The position numbers and the translations under genes are program-made. Shown here piece after piece: positions 1 to 8,461 of a DNA stretch of 64,000 nt. The DNA lies in assembly GCF_003762835.1 (NCBI RefSeq), contig NZ_RJWA01000005.1:372001-436000 (forward strand), in the 5' to 3' direction. The DNA is from Micromonospora sp. HM5-17 (lineage in GTDB: Bacteria; Actinomycetota; Actinomycetes; Mycobacteriales; Micromonosporaceae). Each line of letters begins with the position of its first letter. Positions within the stretch are counted from its first letter, which is position 1. The notes under the pieces were generated by a model that was not told where the DNA came from, ran no database searches, and worked only from the letters and a program-made list of their open reading frames with translations.

Positions 1-939
1 AGCGGTACCGCCGCCGCGCACGCCGCGGTACTGGGCGGGCTGGCCGGGCGACGCCGGGCCGGGAGCACGCTGGTGCACTCGGCGATCGAGCACTCGGCGG
101 TCCTGCACGCCGCGCAGCGGCACGTCACGGCGGGCGGTACGACCACGTCGGTGCCGGTGGACCGCGCCGGACGGCTGGACCTCGACGCCTGGTCGGCGGC
201 GGTCGCCGCGCCCGGGGTGGCACTGGCCGCCCTGATCAGCGCCAGCCACGAGGTGGGCACCCTCCAACCGGTGGCGGAGGCGGCACGGGCGTGCGACGCG
301 GCCGGCGTCCCGCTGTACGTGGACGCCGCCCAGTCGGTGGGCCGGGTCCCGGTGCCCGAGGGGTGGTCGGTGTTGTCGGCCAGCGCCCACAAGTGGGGCG
401 GTCCGCCCGGGGTCGGGATCCTGGTGGTCCGGAAGGGCACCCGGTGGGAGTCGCCGTACCCGGCCGACGACCGGGAGGCGGGCCGGGTTCCCGGGGTGCC
501 GAACCTGCCGGCGATCGTGGCGGCGGTCGCCGCGCTGCGGGCGGCGACCGCCGAGGCGGAGGCCGAGGCGGCCCGGCTCGCCCCGCTGGTGGAGCGGATC
601 CGGACCGTCGTACCGGCGACGGTCCCCGACGTCGAGGTGGTCGGCGACCCCGTCGACCGGCTGCCACACCTGGTCACCTTCTCCTGCCTGTACGTCGACG
701 GCGAGGCGCTGCTGCACGCGCTGGATCGGCGGGGCTTCGCCGTCTCCTCCGGCTCCTCCTGTACCTCGTCGACGCTGCGTCCCTCCCACGTGCTGGAGGC
801 GATGGGTGTCCTCTCCCACGGCAACATCCGGATCTCGCTGCACCGGGACAGCACCGAGGCCGAGGTGGAGCGCTTCCTCGCCGAGCTGCCGGGGATCGTC
901 GCCGCGCTACGGGCCGAGGCCGGGGTGGTCGGCCTCTGA
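1..939 (+). CDS. Cysteine desulfurase (class V PLP aminotransferase), 5'-truncated
   Basis: The reading frame is open from base 1, so the N-terminus lies outside the window; 312 residues are visible of a family that is usually about 370-400. The enzyme removes sulfur from L-cysteine as an enzyme-bound persulfide, for Fe-S clusters and thio-cofactors in the cytoplasm. Visible hallmarks are SHEVGTLQP, DAAQSVG (the PLP-contacting Asp), the Schiff-base lysine in SASAHKWGGP, and the persulfide cysteine in the mobile loop SSGSSCTSST near the C-terminus. A TusA-like sulfur carrier follows 44 bp downstream on the same strand, which supports a sulfur-relay role. The IscS/NifS type is assigned from motifs; which product it serves cannot be told from the sequence. 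Confidence 0.93.
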   Translation, partial: SGTAAAHAAVLGGLAGRRRAGSTLVHSAIEHSAVLHAAQRHVTAGGTTTSVPVDRAGRLDLDAWSAAVAAPGVALAALISASHEVGTLQPVAEAARACDAAGVPLYVDAAQSVGRVPVPEGWSVLSASAHKWGGPPGVGILVVRKGTRWESPYPADDREAGRVPGVPNLPAIVAAVAALRAATAEAEAEAARLAPLVERIRTVVPATVPDVEVVGDPVDRLPHLVTFSCLYVDGEALLHALDRRGFAVSSGSSCTSSTLRPSHVLEAMGVLSHGNIRISLHRDSTEAEVERFLAELPGIVAALRAEAGVVGL

Positions 940-983
940 CGCCCGGATTGGCGGGGACGCGGTCGGCGACGGAGAATCGCCAG

Positions 984-1235
984 GTGCGCACGGAGTCTGT
1001 GGGGACGCCGCCGGACGAGGTCGTCGACTGCCTCGGTCAGCGCTGCCCGCTGCCCGTGATCGCGGCGGCCCGCCGGCTGGTCGCGCTACCGGTCGGGGCG
1101 GTGCTCCGGGTCCTCGCCGACGACCCGGCGGCCGCCGTCGACATTCCGGCGTGGTGTCGGATGCGGGGCCAGGAACTGGTCGCCACCTCGACGGTGGACG
1201 GCTCTCCCGCGTACGACATCCGCCGCGTGCACTGA
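984..1235 (+). CDS. TusA-like sulfurtransferase (SirA family)
   Basis: An 83-residue protein starting at GTG 984. It carries the family signature CLGQRCPLPV near its N-terminus; the cysteine of CPLP is the residue that takes up a persulfide in TusA. TusA proteins pass sulfur from a cysteine desulfurase to acceptors such as tRNA-thiolation or molybdenum-cofactor enzymes. The desulfurase gene ends 44 bp upstream on the same strand, so the two are probably cotranscribed donor and carrier. The length matches the family (75-85 residues). The gene faces adoK, with a GC-rich hairpin in the gap. The acceptor is unknown. Confidence 0.88.
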   Translation: MRTESVGTPPDEVVDCLGQRCPLPVIAAARRLVALPVGAVLRVLADDPAAAVDIPAWCRMRGQELVATSTVDGSPAYDIRRVH

Positions 1236-1279
1236 GCCGACGCGGCCGGGCACGGCCGGCCGGCGACGGCTGGAGGTCC

Positions 1280-1304
1280 CCGGCCCGGCGCGGCGCCCGG
1301 CCGG
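1280..1304. terminator. GC-rich hairpin between convergent tusA-like gene and adoK
   Basis: Eleven bases at 1280-1290 pair with 1294-1304 with a single mismatch and a 3-nt loop. It sits between the stop codons of convergent genes and has no T-tract. A bidirectional terminator is inferred. Confidence 0.4.
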
Positions 1305-1317
1305 ACACCACGGCCGC

Positions 1318-2292
1318 TCAGCTCAGGTGTGGCCGGACCTCCTCGGCGGCCTCGTCGCCGTACGACTCGGCGAGGCGCTTCACGAAGAGGTCGGCGCGGA
1401 CCTCGTACTCCTGGGTGCCGACGGTCTCCAGGACCAGGGTGGCGAGGAGCGAGCCGACCTGGGCGGCCCGTTCCAGGCTGAGCCCCCACGAGATGGCGGC
1501 GAAGAAACCGGCCCGGAAGCCGTCCCCGACCCCGGTCGGCTCGGCGACCTGCAACTCGCGGGCGATCGGCACCCGGAAGGGCGCGACATCGCGGCCGGCG
1601 ATCTCCACGCCGTCCTTGCCGAGGGTCGTCACCCGAACCTTCACCCGTTCCAACAACTGCTCGTCGGTCAGGCCGACCTTGCTCTGGAGCAGCGACTTCT
1701 CGTACTCGTTGGTCAGCAGGTAGTCGGCGCCGTCGATCAGGCTGATCACGTCCTTCCCGTCCATCCGGGCGAGTTGCTGGGACGGGTCGGCGGCGAACGG
1801 GTACCCCCGCTGCCGGCACTCCTCCGAGTGCCGAAGCATGGCGTCGGGGTCGTTGGCGCTGACCACGACGAGGTCCAGCCCACCGACCCGGGCGGCCACC
1901 GGGGCGAGTTCGATGTTGCGGGCCTCGCTCATCGCGCCGGCGTAGAACGAGGCGATCTGACACATCTCGATGTCGGTTGTGCAGACGAACCGCGCCGTGT
2001 GGGCAACCTCGCTGACGTGCACCGAGTCGCAGTCGACGCCGTGCCGCTCCAGCCACGACCGGTAGTCCTCGAAGTCGGTGCCGACGGCGCCGACCAGGAT
2101 CGGACGCAGCCCGAGCTGGGCCATCCCGAAGGCGATGTTCGCGGCCACCCCACCCCGCCGGAGCACCAGCTCGTCGACGAGGAAGGAGAGCGAGACCTTG
2201 TGCAACTGGTCGGCGATGAGTTGATCGGCGAACCGGCCCGGGAAGTGCATCAGGTGGTCGGTCGCGATCGAGCCCGTAACGGCGATCTTCAT
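1318..2292 (-). CDS. adoK: Adenosine kinase (PfkB family)
   Basis: A 324-residue PfkB-family sugar kinase that begins MKIAVTGSIATDHLM. From memory this N-terminus, and stretches such as HKVSLSFLVD, AMSEARNI and FAADPSQQLAR, match M. tuberculosis adenosine kinase Rv2202c, which is also 324 residues long. The C-terminal PfkB signature is PTGVGDGFRAGF, whose Asp is the expected catalytic base and whose Gly-rich turn forms the anion hole. The enzyme would phosphorylate adenosine to AMP in purine salvage. The ATG at 2292 is chosen because it matches the family start; the frame stays open to 2568, but that upstream part does not look like protein. A weak GAGGG lies about 8 nt before it. As in mycobacteria, the HesB/IscA gene lies upstream on the same strand. 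Confidence 0.92.
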   Translation of the reverse strand: MKIAVTGSIATDHLMHFPGRFADQLIADQLHKVSLSFLVDELVLRRGGVAANIAFGMAQLGLRPILVGAVGTDFEDYRSWLERHGVDCDSVHVSEVAHTARFVCTTDIEMCQIASFYAGAMSEARNIELAPVAARVGGLDLVVVSANDPDAMLRHSEECRQRGYPFAADPSQQLARMDGKDVISLIDGADYLLTNEYEKSLLQSKVGLTDEQLLERVKVRVTTLGKDGVEIAGRDVAPFRVPIARELQVAEPTGVGDGFRAGFFAAISWGLSLERAAQVGSLLATLVLETVGTQEYEVRADLFVKRLAESYGDEAAEEVRPHLS

Positions 2293-2628
2293 GTCGGCCC
2301 TCAGAGTCGGGAGATGGAACCGCGGCCGGGTCAGCCTACCGGTCGGCTTCCTCGGTGTCCCCGATCGATCGGATACCAGCCACCGGAGTGTCACCCGAAT
2401 GTCACCAAATGGTCGACACAGCGCACCGGGAGAGCAGCCGAATACGCCCGGAGGGGTCGGGTCCGCCCCGGGAAATCGCCGGAGATGCGTGACGGGCAGG
2501 AAGTACCCACGAAGAGAAAAACGGGCCGCCCGGCGCGCGGAGGGCGAGACGGCGTGGCGTCGCGCCACCCCCGCGCGGGACGGCCCGCTCAGGCAAGGAC
2601 TGTCCGGTCCACCCGGTCGGAGTGCCGG
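2293..2628. other. Intergenic region between HesB/IscA gene and adoK
   Basis: 336 bp with no convincing gene. The HesB-proximal half holds a strong minus-strand terminator (2511-2587). The adoK-proximal half presumably carries the adoK promoter, but I could not pick reliable -35/-10 hexamers. Confidence 0.5.
2511..2587 (-). terminator. Intrinsic terminator of the HesB/IscA gene
   Basis: Read on the minus strand, nested stems pair 2581-2587 with 2522-2528, 2571-2576 with 2535-2540, and 2563-2568 with 2554-2559 (3-nt loop). They are followed by TTTTTCTCTTC (2521 down to 2511). A T-run after a GC stem is rare in this window and makes a Rho-independent terminator likely. Confidence 0.6.
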
Positions 2629-2997
2629 TCAGTGGAACGAATCACCACACGCGCAGGAGTTCTGCGCGTTCGGGTTGTCGATGGTGAAGCCCTGGGCGTC
2701 GATCCGGTCGGCGAAGTCGATGGTGGCGCCGGTCAGGTAGGGGGCGCTCATCCGGTCGACGACCACCTCGACCCCGTTGAACTCGTTGACGATGTCGCCG
2801 TCGAGCGAACGCTCGTCGAAGAAGAGCTGGTACCGCAGGCCGGAGCACCCGCCCGGCTGTACGGCGACCCGCAACCGCAGGTCGTCCCGGCCTTCCTGTT
2901 CGAGCAGGGCCTTCACCTTCTGCGCCGCGGCGTCGGTAAGGACGACGGTGCTCGGGGTGGTTGCCGCGGTCGACTCGGTCTGCGCTGGCGTTGTCAC
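2629..2997 (-). CDS. HesB/IscA-type iron-sulfur cluster carrier/insertion protein
   Basis: A 122-residue A-type Fe-S carrier. It has the three expected cysteines: one in PGGCSGLRYQLFFDE and two in the C-terminal CACGDSFH. Such proteins receive clusters and hand them to apo-enzymes; LipA and NadA, both encoded nearby, are plausible clients (inference). The sequence is close to what I recall of mycobacterial Rv2204c (RMSAPY, GFTIDNPNA, SCACGDSF), which is also next to the adenosine kinase gene. The GTG start at 2997 has a good Shine-Dalgarno (AGGGGAGA) about 8 nt upstream. The first 15 or so residues are a variable Thr/Ala-rich extension. A strong terminator follows. Confidence 0.93.
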   Translation of the reverse strand: MTTPAQTESTAATTPSTVVLTDAAAQKVKALLEQEGRDDLRLRVAVQPGGCSGLRYQLFFDERSLDGDIVNEFNGVEVVVDRMSAPYLTGATIDFADRIDAQGFTIDNPNAQNSCACGDSFH

Positions 2998-3047
2998 GTG
3001 AAAGTCTCCCCTGCGCCGGTGCGATGTTTATCCGTAAGGAGCCAACG

Positions 3048-3524
3048 CTAGTCGGTTGGCCGGTGATTCCCGATCTGGGTTCTCTCTGATTGTAGGCGGG
3101 TACGAGCCTGGTCACCCGGGCTCGAACGGACTGCGACGAGCGCCGGAGCCGCCGGACGGAGGCTCTGCGCGAGAAGCGCCCGCTGCGTGGGACGTGCCTC
3201 CGCGTGGCGCGCCCGCCCCGCCTCGGTCAGCGTGACGAAGACCCCACGCCGGTCCTGCTCACACAGGACCCGGCAGGCGAGCCCGCCTCGCTCCAGCCGG
3301 GCCACCGCCCGGCTGAGGGCGCTCTGGCTGAGGTGTACGACGTCGGCCAGCTCCTGCATCCGGAGCCTGTGCTCCGGCGCCTCGGCCAGCCGGTCGAGGA
3401 CCTCGAACTCGCTCATGCCGAGGCCGTGCCGCTCCTGGAGCCCTCGCTCGAGGGCGCAGGAGGTCGCCGCGAAGCGGCTGGCCAACTCCCGCCACGCGCT
3501 GGCGAGCGCCTGGTCCTCGGACAC
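3048..3524 (-). CDS. MarR-family winged-helix regulator
   Basis: A 158-residue protein with the MarR layout: helical dimerisation ends and a central winged helix. The recognition-helix region reads QELADVVHLSQSALSRAVARLE, followed by the wing CEQDRRGVFVTLTEAG (the conserved DRR/T-x-G pattern). MarR proteins bind palindromic operators as dimers and often regulate their own promoter. The start is GTG 3524. Just upstream are three 15-bp tandem repeats and a perfect 10-bp palindrome (3542-3586), the likely autoregulatory site. HesB/IscA begins 50 bp downstream on the same strand and may be cotranscribed. The last 15 residues are charged and probably disordered. The ligand is unknown. Confidence 0.88.
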   Translation of the reverse strand: MSEDQALASAWRELASRFAATSCALERGLQERHGLGMSEFEVLDRLAEAPEHRLRMQELADVVHLSQSALSRAVARLERGGLACRVLCEQDRRGVFVTLTEAGRARHAEARPTQRALLAQSLRPAAPALVAVRSSPGDQARTRLQSERTQIGNHRPTD

Positions 3525-3541
3525 GCCGCGATGCTAGCAGA

Positions 3542-3586
3542 TGCACGGTCAATAACTGCATGGTCATTATTTGCACGTGCATGCAA
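3542..3586. promoter_or_regulatory. Tandem 15-bp repeats with palindrome, candidate MarR operator
   Basis: Three units start at 3542, 3557 and 3572, each beginning TGCA. The first two, TGCACGGTCAATAAC and TGCATGGTCATTATT, agree at 11 of 15 positions. The third contains the perfect palindrome TGCACGTGCA (3572-3581). This AT-rich block lies 18-62 bp upstream of the MarR GTG. Confidence 0.55.
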
Positions 3587-3634
3587 GGAGGGCTGTCCCT
3601 CCCCCGCGTGCGACCCCTCCCGCGGGCGTGTGAC

Positions 3635-4774
3635 TCAGCGGCTCCACTGCCGGGCCAGCCGGTTGGCCAGGGCACGCAGCCCCTCGGCCGGGCGGCTCAT
3701 CGCCCGCTCGACGCCACCGTGCGGTTCCCCGCCGAAGTGGTCGACCAGGCTGTGCGCCTCGGTCACCCCCACCGCGGCCGCCTCCCGGCGTCCGGCGCTG
3801 ACCCGCCCGGCCAGCACCACGCAGGGCAGGCCACGGTCCCGGGCCGCGCCCGCCACCCCGGCCACCACCTTGCCGCGCAGCGACTGGTGGTCGAACGACC
3901 CCTCCCCGGTGATCACCAGGTCGGCCCGATCGAGCGCCGCCTCCAGCCCGGTCAGTCGGGTCACCAGCGCGATTCCCGACTCGCACCGGCCACCGAGGGC
4001 CAGTACGGCGGCGCCGAGGCCGCCGGCCGCCCCCGCCCCCGGCAATCCGGCCAACCCGGGCGGGCAGCCGGGCAGGTCCCGCTCCAACACCTCGGCGAAG
4101 CGTGCCAGTGCGGCGTCGAGCAGCAGCACGTCCTCCCGCGAGGCGCCCTTCTGCGGGCCGAAGACGTTCGAGGCGCCGGTCGGCCCGGTCAGCGGGTTGT
4201 CCACGTCCGTCGCCGCGACCAGCTCCATGGCCCGGGTCTGCGGCAGCCCGACCAGCCCGGCGACCGCGGCCAGGGCGGCGCCACCGTACGGGAGGGCACG
4301 GCCGGTCACGTCCACCGGTACGGCGTTCAACGCGGTCAGCATCCCCGCTCCCCCGTCGTTCACCGCCGAGCCGCCCAGCCCGATCACCACCCGCCGGGCA
4401 CCACACTCGGCGGCGGTCGCGATCAGCGCGCCCAGCCCGTACGAGGTGGTCCGCTTCGGGTCCCGCTCCTCCGGAGCCACCAGGTGCAGCCCGCAGGCCT
4501 GGGCGCTCTCGACGTACGCGGTCATCCCGTCGTCGGTCAGCAGGATCTCGCCGTCGACCGGCCGGCCGAGCGGGTCGACGGTCGGCACCGGTATCCGGCG
4601 CCCGGAGATCGCGGTGGCGAGCACCTCGAGGAACCCCGGCCCGCCGTCGGCGAGCGGCCGGACCTCCAGTTCGTCGTCGGGCGCCACCTCCCGCCAGCCC
4701 TCGACCACCGCGGCGGCCACCTCGGGCGCGGAGAGGGTACCGGCGAACTTGTCCGGACAGATCAGGATTCGCAT
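3635..4774 (-). CDS. glxK: Glycerate 2-kinase (GlxK/GarK family)
   Basis: A 379-residue glycerate kinase that transfers phosphate from ATP to D-glycerate, feeding 2-phosphoglycerate into glycolysis. Family motifs in order are CPDKFAGTLSA at the N-terminus, GLGGSAVNDGGAGML, NVFGPQKGAS, GAAGGLGAAV and ITGEGSFDHQSLRGKV. Length and start (ATG 4774, MRILICPDKF) match the family; the frame stays open upstream on the minus strand, antisense to nadA, and that part is not protein-like. The mycobacterial orthologue (Rv2205c, from memory) occupies the same place next to the HesB gene. nadA diverges 60 bp away, so the two genes share a promoter region. Confidence 0.92.
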   Translation of the reverse strand: MRILICPDKFAGTLSAPEVAAAVVEGWREVAPDDELEVRPLADGGPGFLEVLATAISGRRIPVPTVDPLGRPVDGEILLTDDGMTAYVESAQACGLHLVAPEERDPKRTTSYGLGALIATAAECGARRVVIGLGGSAVNDGGAGMLTALNAVPVDVTGRALPYGGAALAAVAGLVGLPQTRAMELVAATDVDNPLTGPTGASNVFGPQKGASREDVLLLDAALARFAEVLERDLPGCPPGLAGLPGAGAAGGLGAAVLALGGRCESGIALVTRLTGLEAALDRADLVITGEGSFDHQSLRGKVVAGVAGAARDRGLPCVVLAGRVSAGRREAAAVGVTEAHSLVDHFGGEPHGGVERAMSRPAEGLRALANRLARQWSR

Positions 4775-4834
4775 GGTCGGCAAGTGTGACAGCCCACATC
4801 CGTACCGGTCGAAAGCAGGCTCCGCTGTGCCACC

Positions 4835-6013
4835 ATGGAGATCGTGACTTCGACGTGGGTAGAGCCGTCCAGCACCGCGACCGCCCTGCTGCTCCTGGGC
4901 CGAGGGGCCGACCCGTCCAGCGAGCGCGGCGTGGACTGTCCGGGGGAGCTGCCCCCGCCGAGTGACCCGAGCCTGGTCGCCCGGGCCGCGGCGGCCAAGG
5001 CAGCGCTGGGTGACCGGGTCTTCATCCTCGGCCACCACTACCAGCGGGACGAGGTGATCCAGTTCGCCGACGTGACCGGCGACTCGTTCAAGCTCGCCCG
5101 CGAGGCCGCCGCCCGGCCGGACGCCGAGTACATCGTCTTCTGCGGCGTGCACTTCATGGCCGAGAGCGCGGACATCCTCACCAGCGACGCGCAGCGGGTG
5201 GTCCTGCCCGATCTGGCGGCCGGCTGCTCGATGGCGGACATGGCGGCGCTGTCCCAGGTCGAGGCGGCCTGGGAGACCCTGACCGAGCTGGACCTCGCCG
5301 GCTCGACGGTCCCGGTGACGTACATGAACTCCTCGGCCGACATCAAGGGCTTCGTCGGGCGCAACGGCGGCGTGGTCTGCACCTCGTCCAACGCCGAGCG
5401 GGCGCTGCGCTGGGCGTTCGAACGCGGCCAGCGGATCCTCTTCCTCCCCGACCAGCACCTGGGTCGCAACACGGCGGTGCTGAAGCTGGGGCTGGACCTG
5501 GACGACTGCGTCCTCTACGACCCGCACAAGCCCGACGGCGGACTCACCCCGGACCAGCTCCGCAGGGCACGGATGATCCTGTGGCGGGGGCACTGCTCGG
5601 TGCACGGGCGGTTCACCCGGAGCAGCGTGGACGAGATCCGGGCGCGGGTCCCCGGGGTGACCGTGCTGGTCCACCCGGAGTGCCGGCACGAGGTGGTGAC
5701 GGCCGCCGACCTCGTCGGCTCGACCGAGTACATCATCAACACCATCACGTCGGCCCCGGCCGGCTCGGCCTGGGCCGTCGGTACCGAGCTCAACCTGGTC
5801 CGTCGGCTCGCCCACGCCCACCCGGACAAGCAGATCATGTTCCTGGACCGGACCGTCTGCTACTGCTCGACGATGAACCGGATCGACCTGCCGCACCTGG
5901 TCTGGGCGCTGGAGGAGCTGGTCGCCGGCCGGGTTCCGAACCAGATCACCGTCGATCCGGACACCGCACGCCACGCGCGGGCGGCGCTGGACCAGATGCT
6001 CGCGCTGCCCTGA
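4835..6013 (+). CDS. nadA: Quinolinate synthase A
   Basis: A 392-residue NadA that condenses iminoaspartate with dihydroxyacetone phosphate to quinolinate in NAD synthesis and uses a [4Fe-4S] cluster. The three cluster cysteines fit AAGCSMADMA, VHPECRHEVV and CYCSTMNRID. Other hallmarks are ILGHHYQRDEV, FCGVHFMAESADIL, CTSSNAERAL, FLPDQHLGRN and HCSVHGRF. It is the longer Streptomyces-like form (about 390 residues), not the shorter mycobacterial one. The start is uncertain: ATG 4835 is used, but GTG 4844 lies in frame right after a GGAG and would give a protein three residues shorter. No nadB or nadC is adjacent, unlike many actinobacterial nad operons. Confidence 0.95.
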   Translation: MEIVTSTWVEPSSTATALLLLGRGADPSSERGVDCPGELPPPSDPSLVARAAAAKAALGDRVFILGHHYQRDEVIQFADVTGDSFKLAREAAARPDAEYIVFCGVHFMAESADILTSDAQRVVLPDLAAGCSMADMAALSQVEAAWETLTELDLAGSTVPVTYMNSSADIKGFVGRNGGVVCTSSNAERALRWAFERGQRILFLPDQHLGRNTAVLKLGLDLDDCVLYDPHKPDGGLTPDQLRRARMILWRGHCSVHGRFTRSSVDEIRARVPGVTVLVHPECRHEVVTAADLVGSTEYIINTITSAPAGSAWAVGTELNLVRRLAHAHPDKQIMFLDRTVCYCSTMNRIDLPHLVWALEELVAGRVPNQITVDPDTARHARAALDQMLALP

Positions 6014-6263
6014 CCCGTCCGTAACGCACAGTGTCGATCAAGGCGGGATTCCTGCCTCCGTCCCCGTTTCGCGCCATCCGTACGCCCGGGACGGCTGCCG
6101 TCTCCGTGACCGAGCGCTATGCTGCCGGGGCCGCGACAGACCCATGCCGCGACAGGGCATTGCCGGGCCGGCACGGCCGCACGCCGCGGGCGGCGGTGTC
6201 GACCGGGTGGCTCACCCTCGCTGGCAGCTCGAATAGAGCAGCATCGACCCGCTGGAGGTTGCG

Positions 6264-7619
6264 TTGACCGACGACGTCCTGGTCGTACACGGAGGTACCC
6301 CCCTGAACGGGCAGATCCGGGTGCGTGGCGCGAAGAATCTCGTCTCCAAGGCGATGGTCGCCGCCCTGCTCGGCGACGGGCCGAGTCGGCTCTTCGACGT
6401 CCCGCGAATTCGCGACGTCGAGGTGGTCCGGGGTTTGCTCGAACTGCACGGCGTCAAGGTCACCGACGGCGAGGAAGACGGTGAGCTGATCTTCGATCCG
6501 GCGAACGTCGAGAGCGCGAGCACGGACGAGATCAACGTCCACGCCGGGTCGAGCCGCATTCCGATCCTGTTCTGCGGCCCGCTGCTGCACCGGCTCGGGC
6601 ACGCCTTCATCCCGGACCTCGGCGGCTGCCACATCGGGCCGCGGCCGATCGACTTCCACATCCAGGCGCTCCGGCAGTTCGGCGCGATCATCGACAAGCG
6701 GCCCGAGGGGATGCACCTCACCGCGCCGAGCGGACTGCACGGGACGAAGTTCGAGCTGCCGTACCCGAGCGTCGGGGCGACCGAACAGGTGCTGCTGACC
6801 GCGGTGTTGGCCGAGGGGGTCACCGAGCTGCGCAACGCGGCCGTGGAACCCGAGATCATCGACCTGATCTGCGTTCTGCAGAAGATGGGCGCGATCATCA
6901 AGGTGCACACCGACCGGGTGATCGAGATCCAGGGCGTGACCCGGCTCGGCGGCTACACCCACCGGCCGATCCCGGACCGGATCGAGGCGGCGAGCTGGGC
7001 GGCCGCCGCGCTGGCCACCGGCGGCCGGGTCGAGGTGCTCGGCGCCGAGCAGGCGGCGATGATGACCTTCCTCAACGTCTTCCGCTCCGTCGGCGGGGCG
7101 TACGAGGTCACCGACACCCGGCCGCCGCGGGTGGACCACCCGGGTCAGGAGGGCGGCATCCGGTTCTGGCACCCGGGTGAGGAGCTGCGGGCGGTGGCAC
7201 TGGAGACCGACGTACACCCGGGCTTCATGACCGACTGGCAGCAGCCGCTGGTGGTGGCGCTCACCCAGGCCCGGGGCCTGTCGATCGTGCACGAGACCGT
7301 CTACGAGCAGCGGCTTGGCTACACCGAGGCGCTGAACAAGATGGGTGCCACCATCCAGGTCTACCGGGACTGCCTCGGCGGTACGCCGTGTCGGTTCGGC
7401 CGGCGCAACTTCACGCACTCGGCGGTGATCGCCGGCCCGGCCAAGCTGCACGGCGCCGACCTGGTGATCCCGGACCTGCGGGCCGGGTTCAGCCACCTGA
7501 TCGCCGCGCTGGCCGCCGAGGGCACCTCCCGGGTCTACGGCGTGAACCTGATCAACCGCGGCTACGAGGACTTCGAGGCCAAGCTCACCGCGCTCGGCGC
7601 ACACATCGAGCGCCCGTAA
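6264..7619 (+). CDS. murA: UDP-N-acetylglucosamine 1-carboxyvinyltransferase
   Basis: A 451-residue MurA/EPSP-synthase fold enzyme that transfers enolpyruvate from PEP to UDP-GlcNAc, the first committed peptidoglycan step. The PEP-binding cysteine (the fosfomycin target) is Cys122 in GGCHIGPRPID; RGAKNLVSKA is the N-terminal substrate lysine region. It resembles the long MurA form of Streptomyces (about 448 residues) more than the 418-residue form, with an insertion around TDTRPPRVDHPGQEGG. The TTG start at 6264 is supported by GGAGG at 6254-6258 with 5-nt spacing. Actinobacteria often have a second MurA elsewhere, so this may be a paralogue. A strong hairpin terminator follows. Confidence 0.93.
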   Translation: MTDDVLVVHGGTPLNGQIRVRGAKNLVSKAMVAALLGDGPSRLFDVPRIRDVEVVRGLLELHGVKVTDGEEDGELIFDPANVESASTDEINVHAGSSRIPILFCGPLLHRLGHAFIPDLGGCHIGPRPIDFHIQALRQFGAIIDKRPEGMHLTAPSGLHGTKFELPYPSVGATEQVLLTAVLAEGVTELRNAAVEPEIIDLICVLQKMGAIIKVHTDRVIEIQGVTRLGGYTHRPIPDRIEAASWAAAALATGGRVEVLGAEQAAMMTFLNVFRSVGGAYEVTDTRPPRVDHPGQEGGIRFWHPGEELRAVALETDVHPGFMTDWQQPLVVALTQARGLSIVHETVYEQRLGYTEALNKMGATIQVYRDCLGGTPCRFGRRNFTHSAVIAGPAKLHGADLVIPDLRAGFSHLIAALAAEGTSRVYGVNLINRGYEDFEAKLTALGAHIERP

Positions 7620-7654
7620 CACCCGTCGAGCGCCGTAAGGTCACGGACGTCGCC

Positions 7655-7698
7655 CCGGGCCCCGCCGACCGCCGCGCAGTGCGGTCGGCGGGGCCCGG
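7655..7698 (+). terminator. Terminator hairpin after murA
   Basis: A perfect 18-bp stem pairs 7655-7672 with 7681-7698 around an 8-nt loop, 36 bp after the murA stop. It has no T-tract, as is common in high-GC actinobacteria. Confidence 0.65.
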
Positions 7699-7741
7699 CC
7701 GCGTACCGGCACCGGAGGTGCGGGGCGCGCAACCGGTTGGC

Positions 7742-7747
7742 TACCCT
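7742..7747 (+). promoter_or_regulatory. Candidate -10 (TACCCT), leaderless DUF3043 gene
   Basis: TACCCT lies 7 nt before the GTG at 7755, so transcription would begin at or next to the start codon. No good -35 is visible and no Shine-Dalgarno precedes the GTG. Confidence 0.45.
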
Positions 7748-7754
7748 TCAACCC

Positions 7755-8360
7755 GTGCCGTCGCTCTTCCGCCGTAAGTCCGTCGACCTCGTCGAGGAGG
7801 CTCCCGCCGAGGCGACCTCCACCACGCCCACCACCAAGCGTCCGCGGGGCTACACCCCCAGTAAGAAGGAGCTCGGGGTCCAGACCCCGAAGCGGCCGAC
7901 GGTGGGGCGGCGGCCCGCCGGCGGCGGCCGGCCGCTCACCAAGCAGGAGCTGCGGGAGAAGCGCCGGCAGCTGCGCGCCGAGGCGGCGGCCGAGTTCCGG
8001 CGCGAGGGCGGCCCCCGGGACCGGGCCCCGGAGCGGAGACTGGCCCGGGATGTGGTGGACTCCCGGCGTACGGTCGGCACCTGGTTCTTCGGCGGGGCGC
8101 TGGTCGTCCTGGTCGGCTCGGCCCAGACCATGCCGCCGGTGGTCCGGCTCGCCTCGAACCTGCTCTGGGGGCTGCTCGCCGTCGCCCTCGTGATCGACTC
8201 GGTGCTGATCTCCCGCCGGATCCGGAAGCTGGTCCGGGAGCGGTTCCCCAACACCGACCAGCGGATGAGTTCGCTCTACCTCTACGCGATCATGCGGTCG
8301 ATCACCTTCCGGCGGTTGCGCGCCCCGGTGCCGCGGGTCAACCTCGGTGACAAGATCTGA
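7755..8360 (+). CDS. DUF3043 membrane protein
   Basis: A 201-residue actinobacterial protein of unknown function. The N-terminal half is basic and probably disordered (KRPRGYTPSKKELG, GRPLTKQELREKRRQLRAEAAAEF, a likely helix). Two membrane helices follow, around GTWFFGGALVVLVGS and LLWGLLAVALVIDSVLI, and a basic C-terminal tail contains RSITFRRLRAP. The GTG at 7755 (MPSLFRRKSVDLVEE) is chosen over an upstream start at 7737 because MPSLFRRK is how I recall family members beginning, and a -10 hexamer sits 7 nt before it. It stands alone between the murA terminator and the convergent azlD gene. No function is claimed. Confidence 0.85.
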   Translation: MPSLFRRKSVDLVEEAPAEATSTTPTTKRPRGYTPSKKELGVQTPKRPTVGRRPAGGGRPLTKQELREKRRQLRAEAAAEFRREGGPRDRAPERRLARDVVDSRRTVGTWFFGGALVVLVGSAQTMPPVVRLASNLLWGLLAVALVIDSVLISRRIRKLVRERFPNTDQRMSSLYLYAIMRSITFRRLRAPVPRVNLGDKI

Positions 8361-8461
8361 GTCCACCCCGCCCGCCGGGCCGAGCGGAGTCCGCGGCGCC
8401 CGTCGAGCCGAGTCCGCAACCGGCCCTCGGAGTCCGCGCTGCCCGCCTGGGTACCCGCCGG

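Noticed and set aside
4775-5974. Minus-strand extension of the glycerate kinase to 779 residues
   Set aside because: The extra 400 residues are antisense to nadA and have no protein-like pattern.
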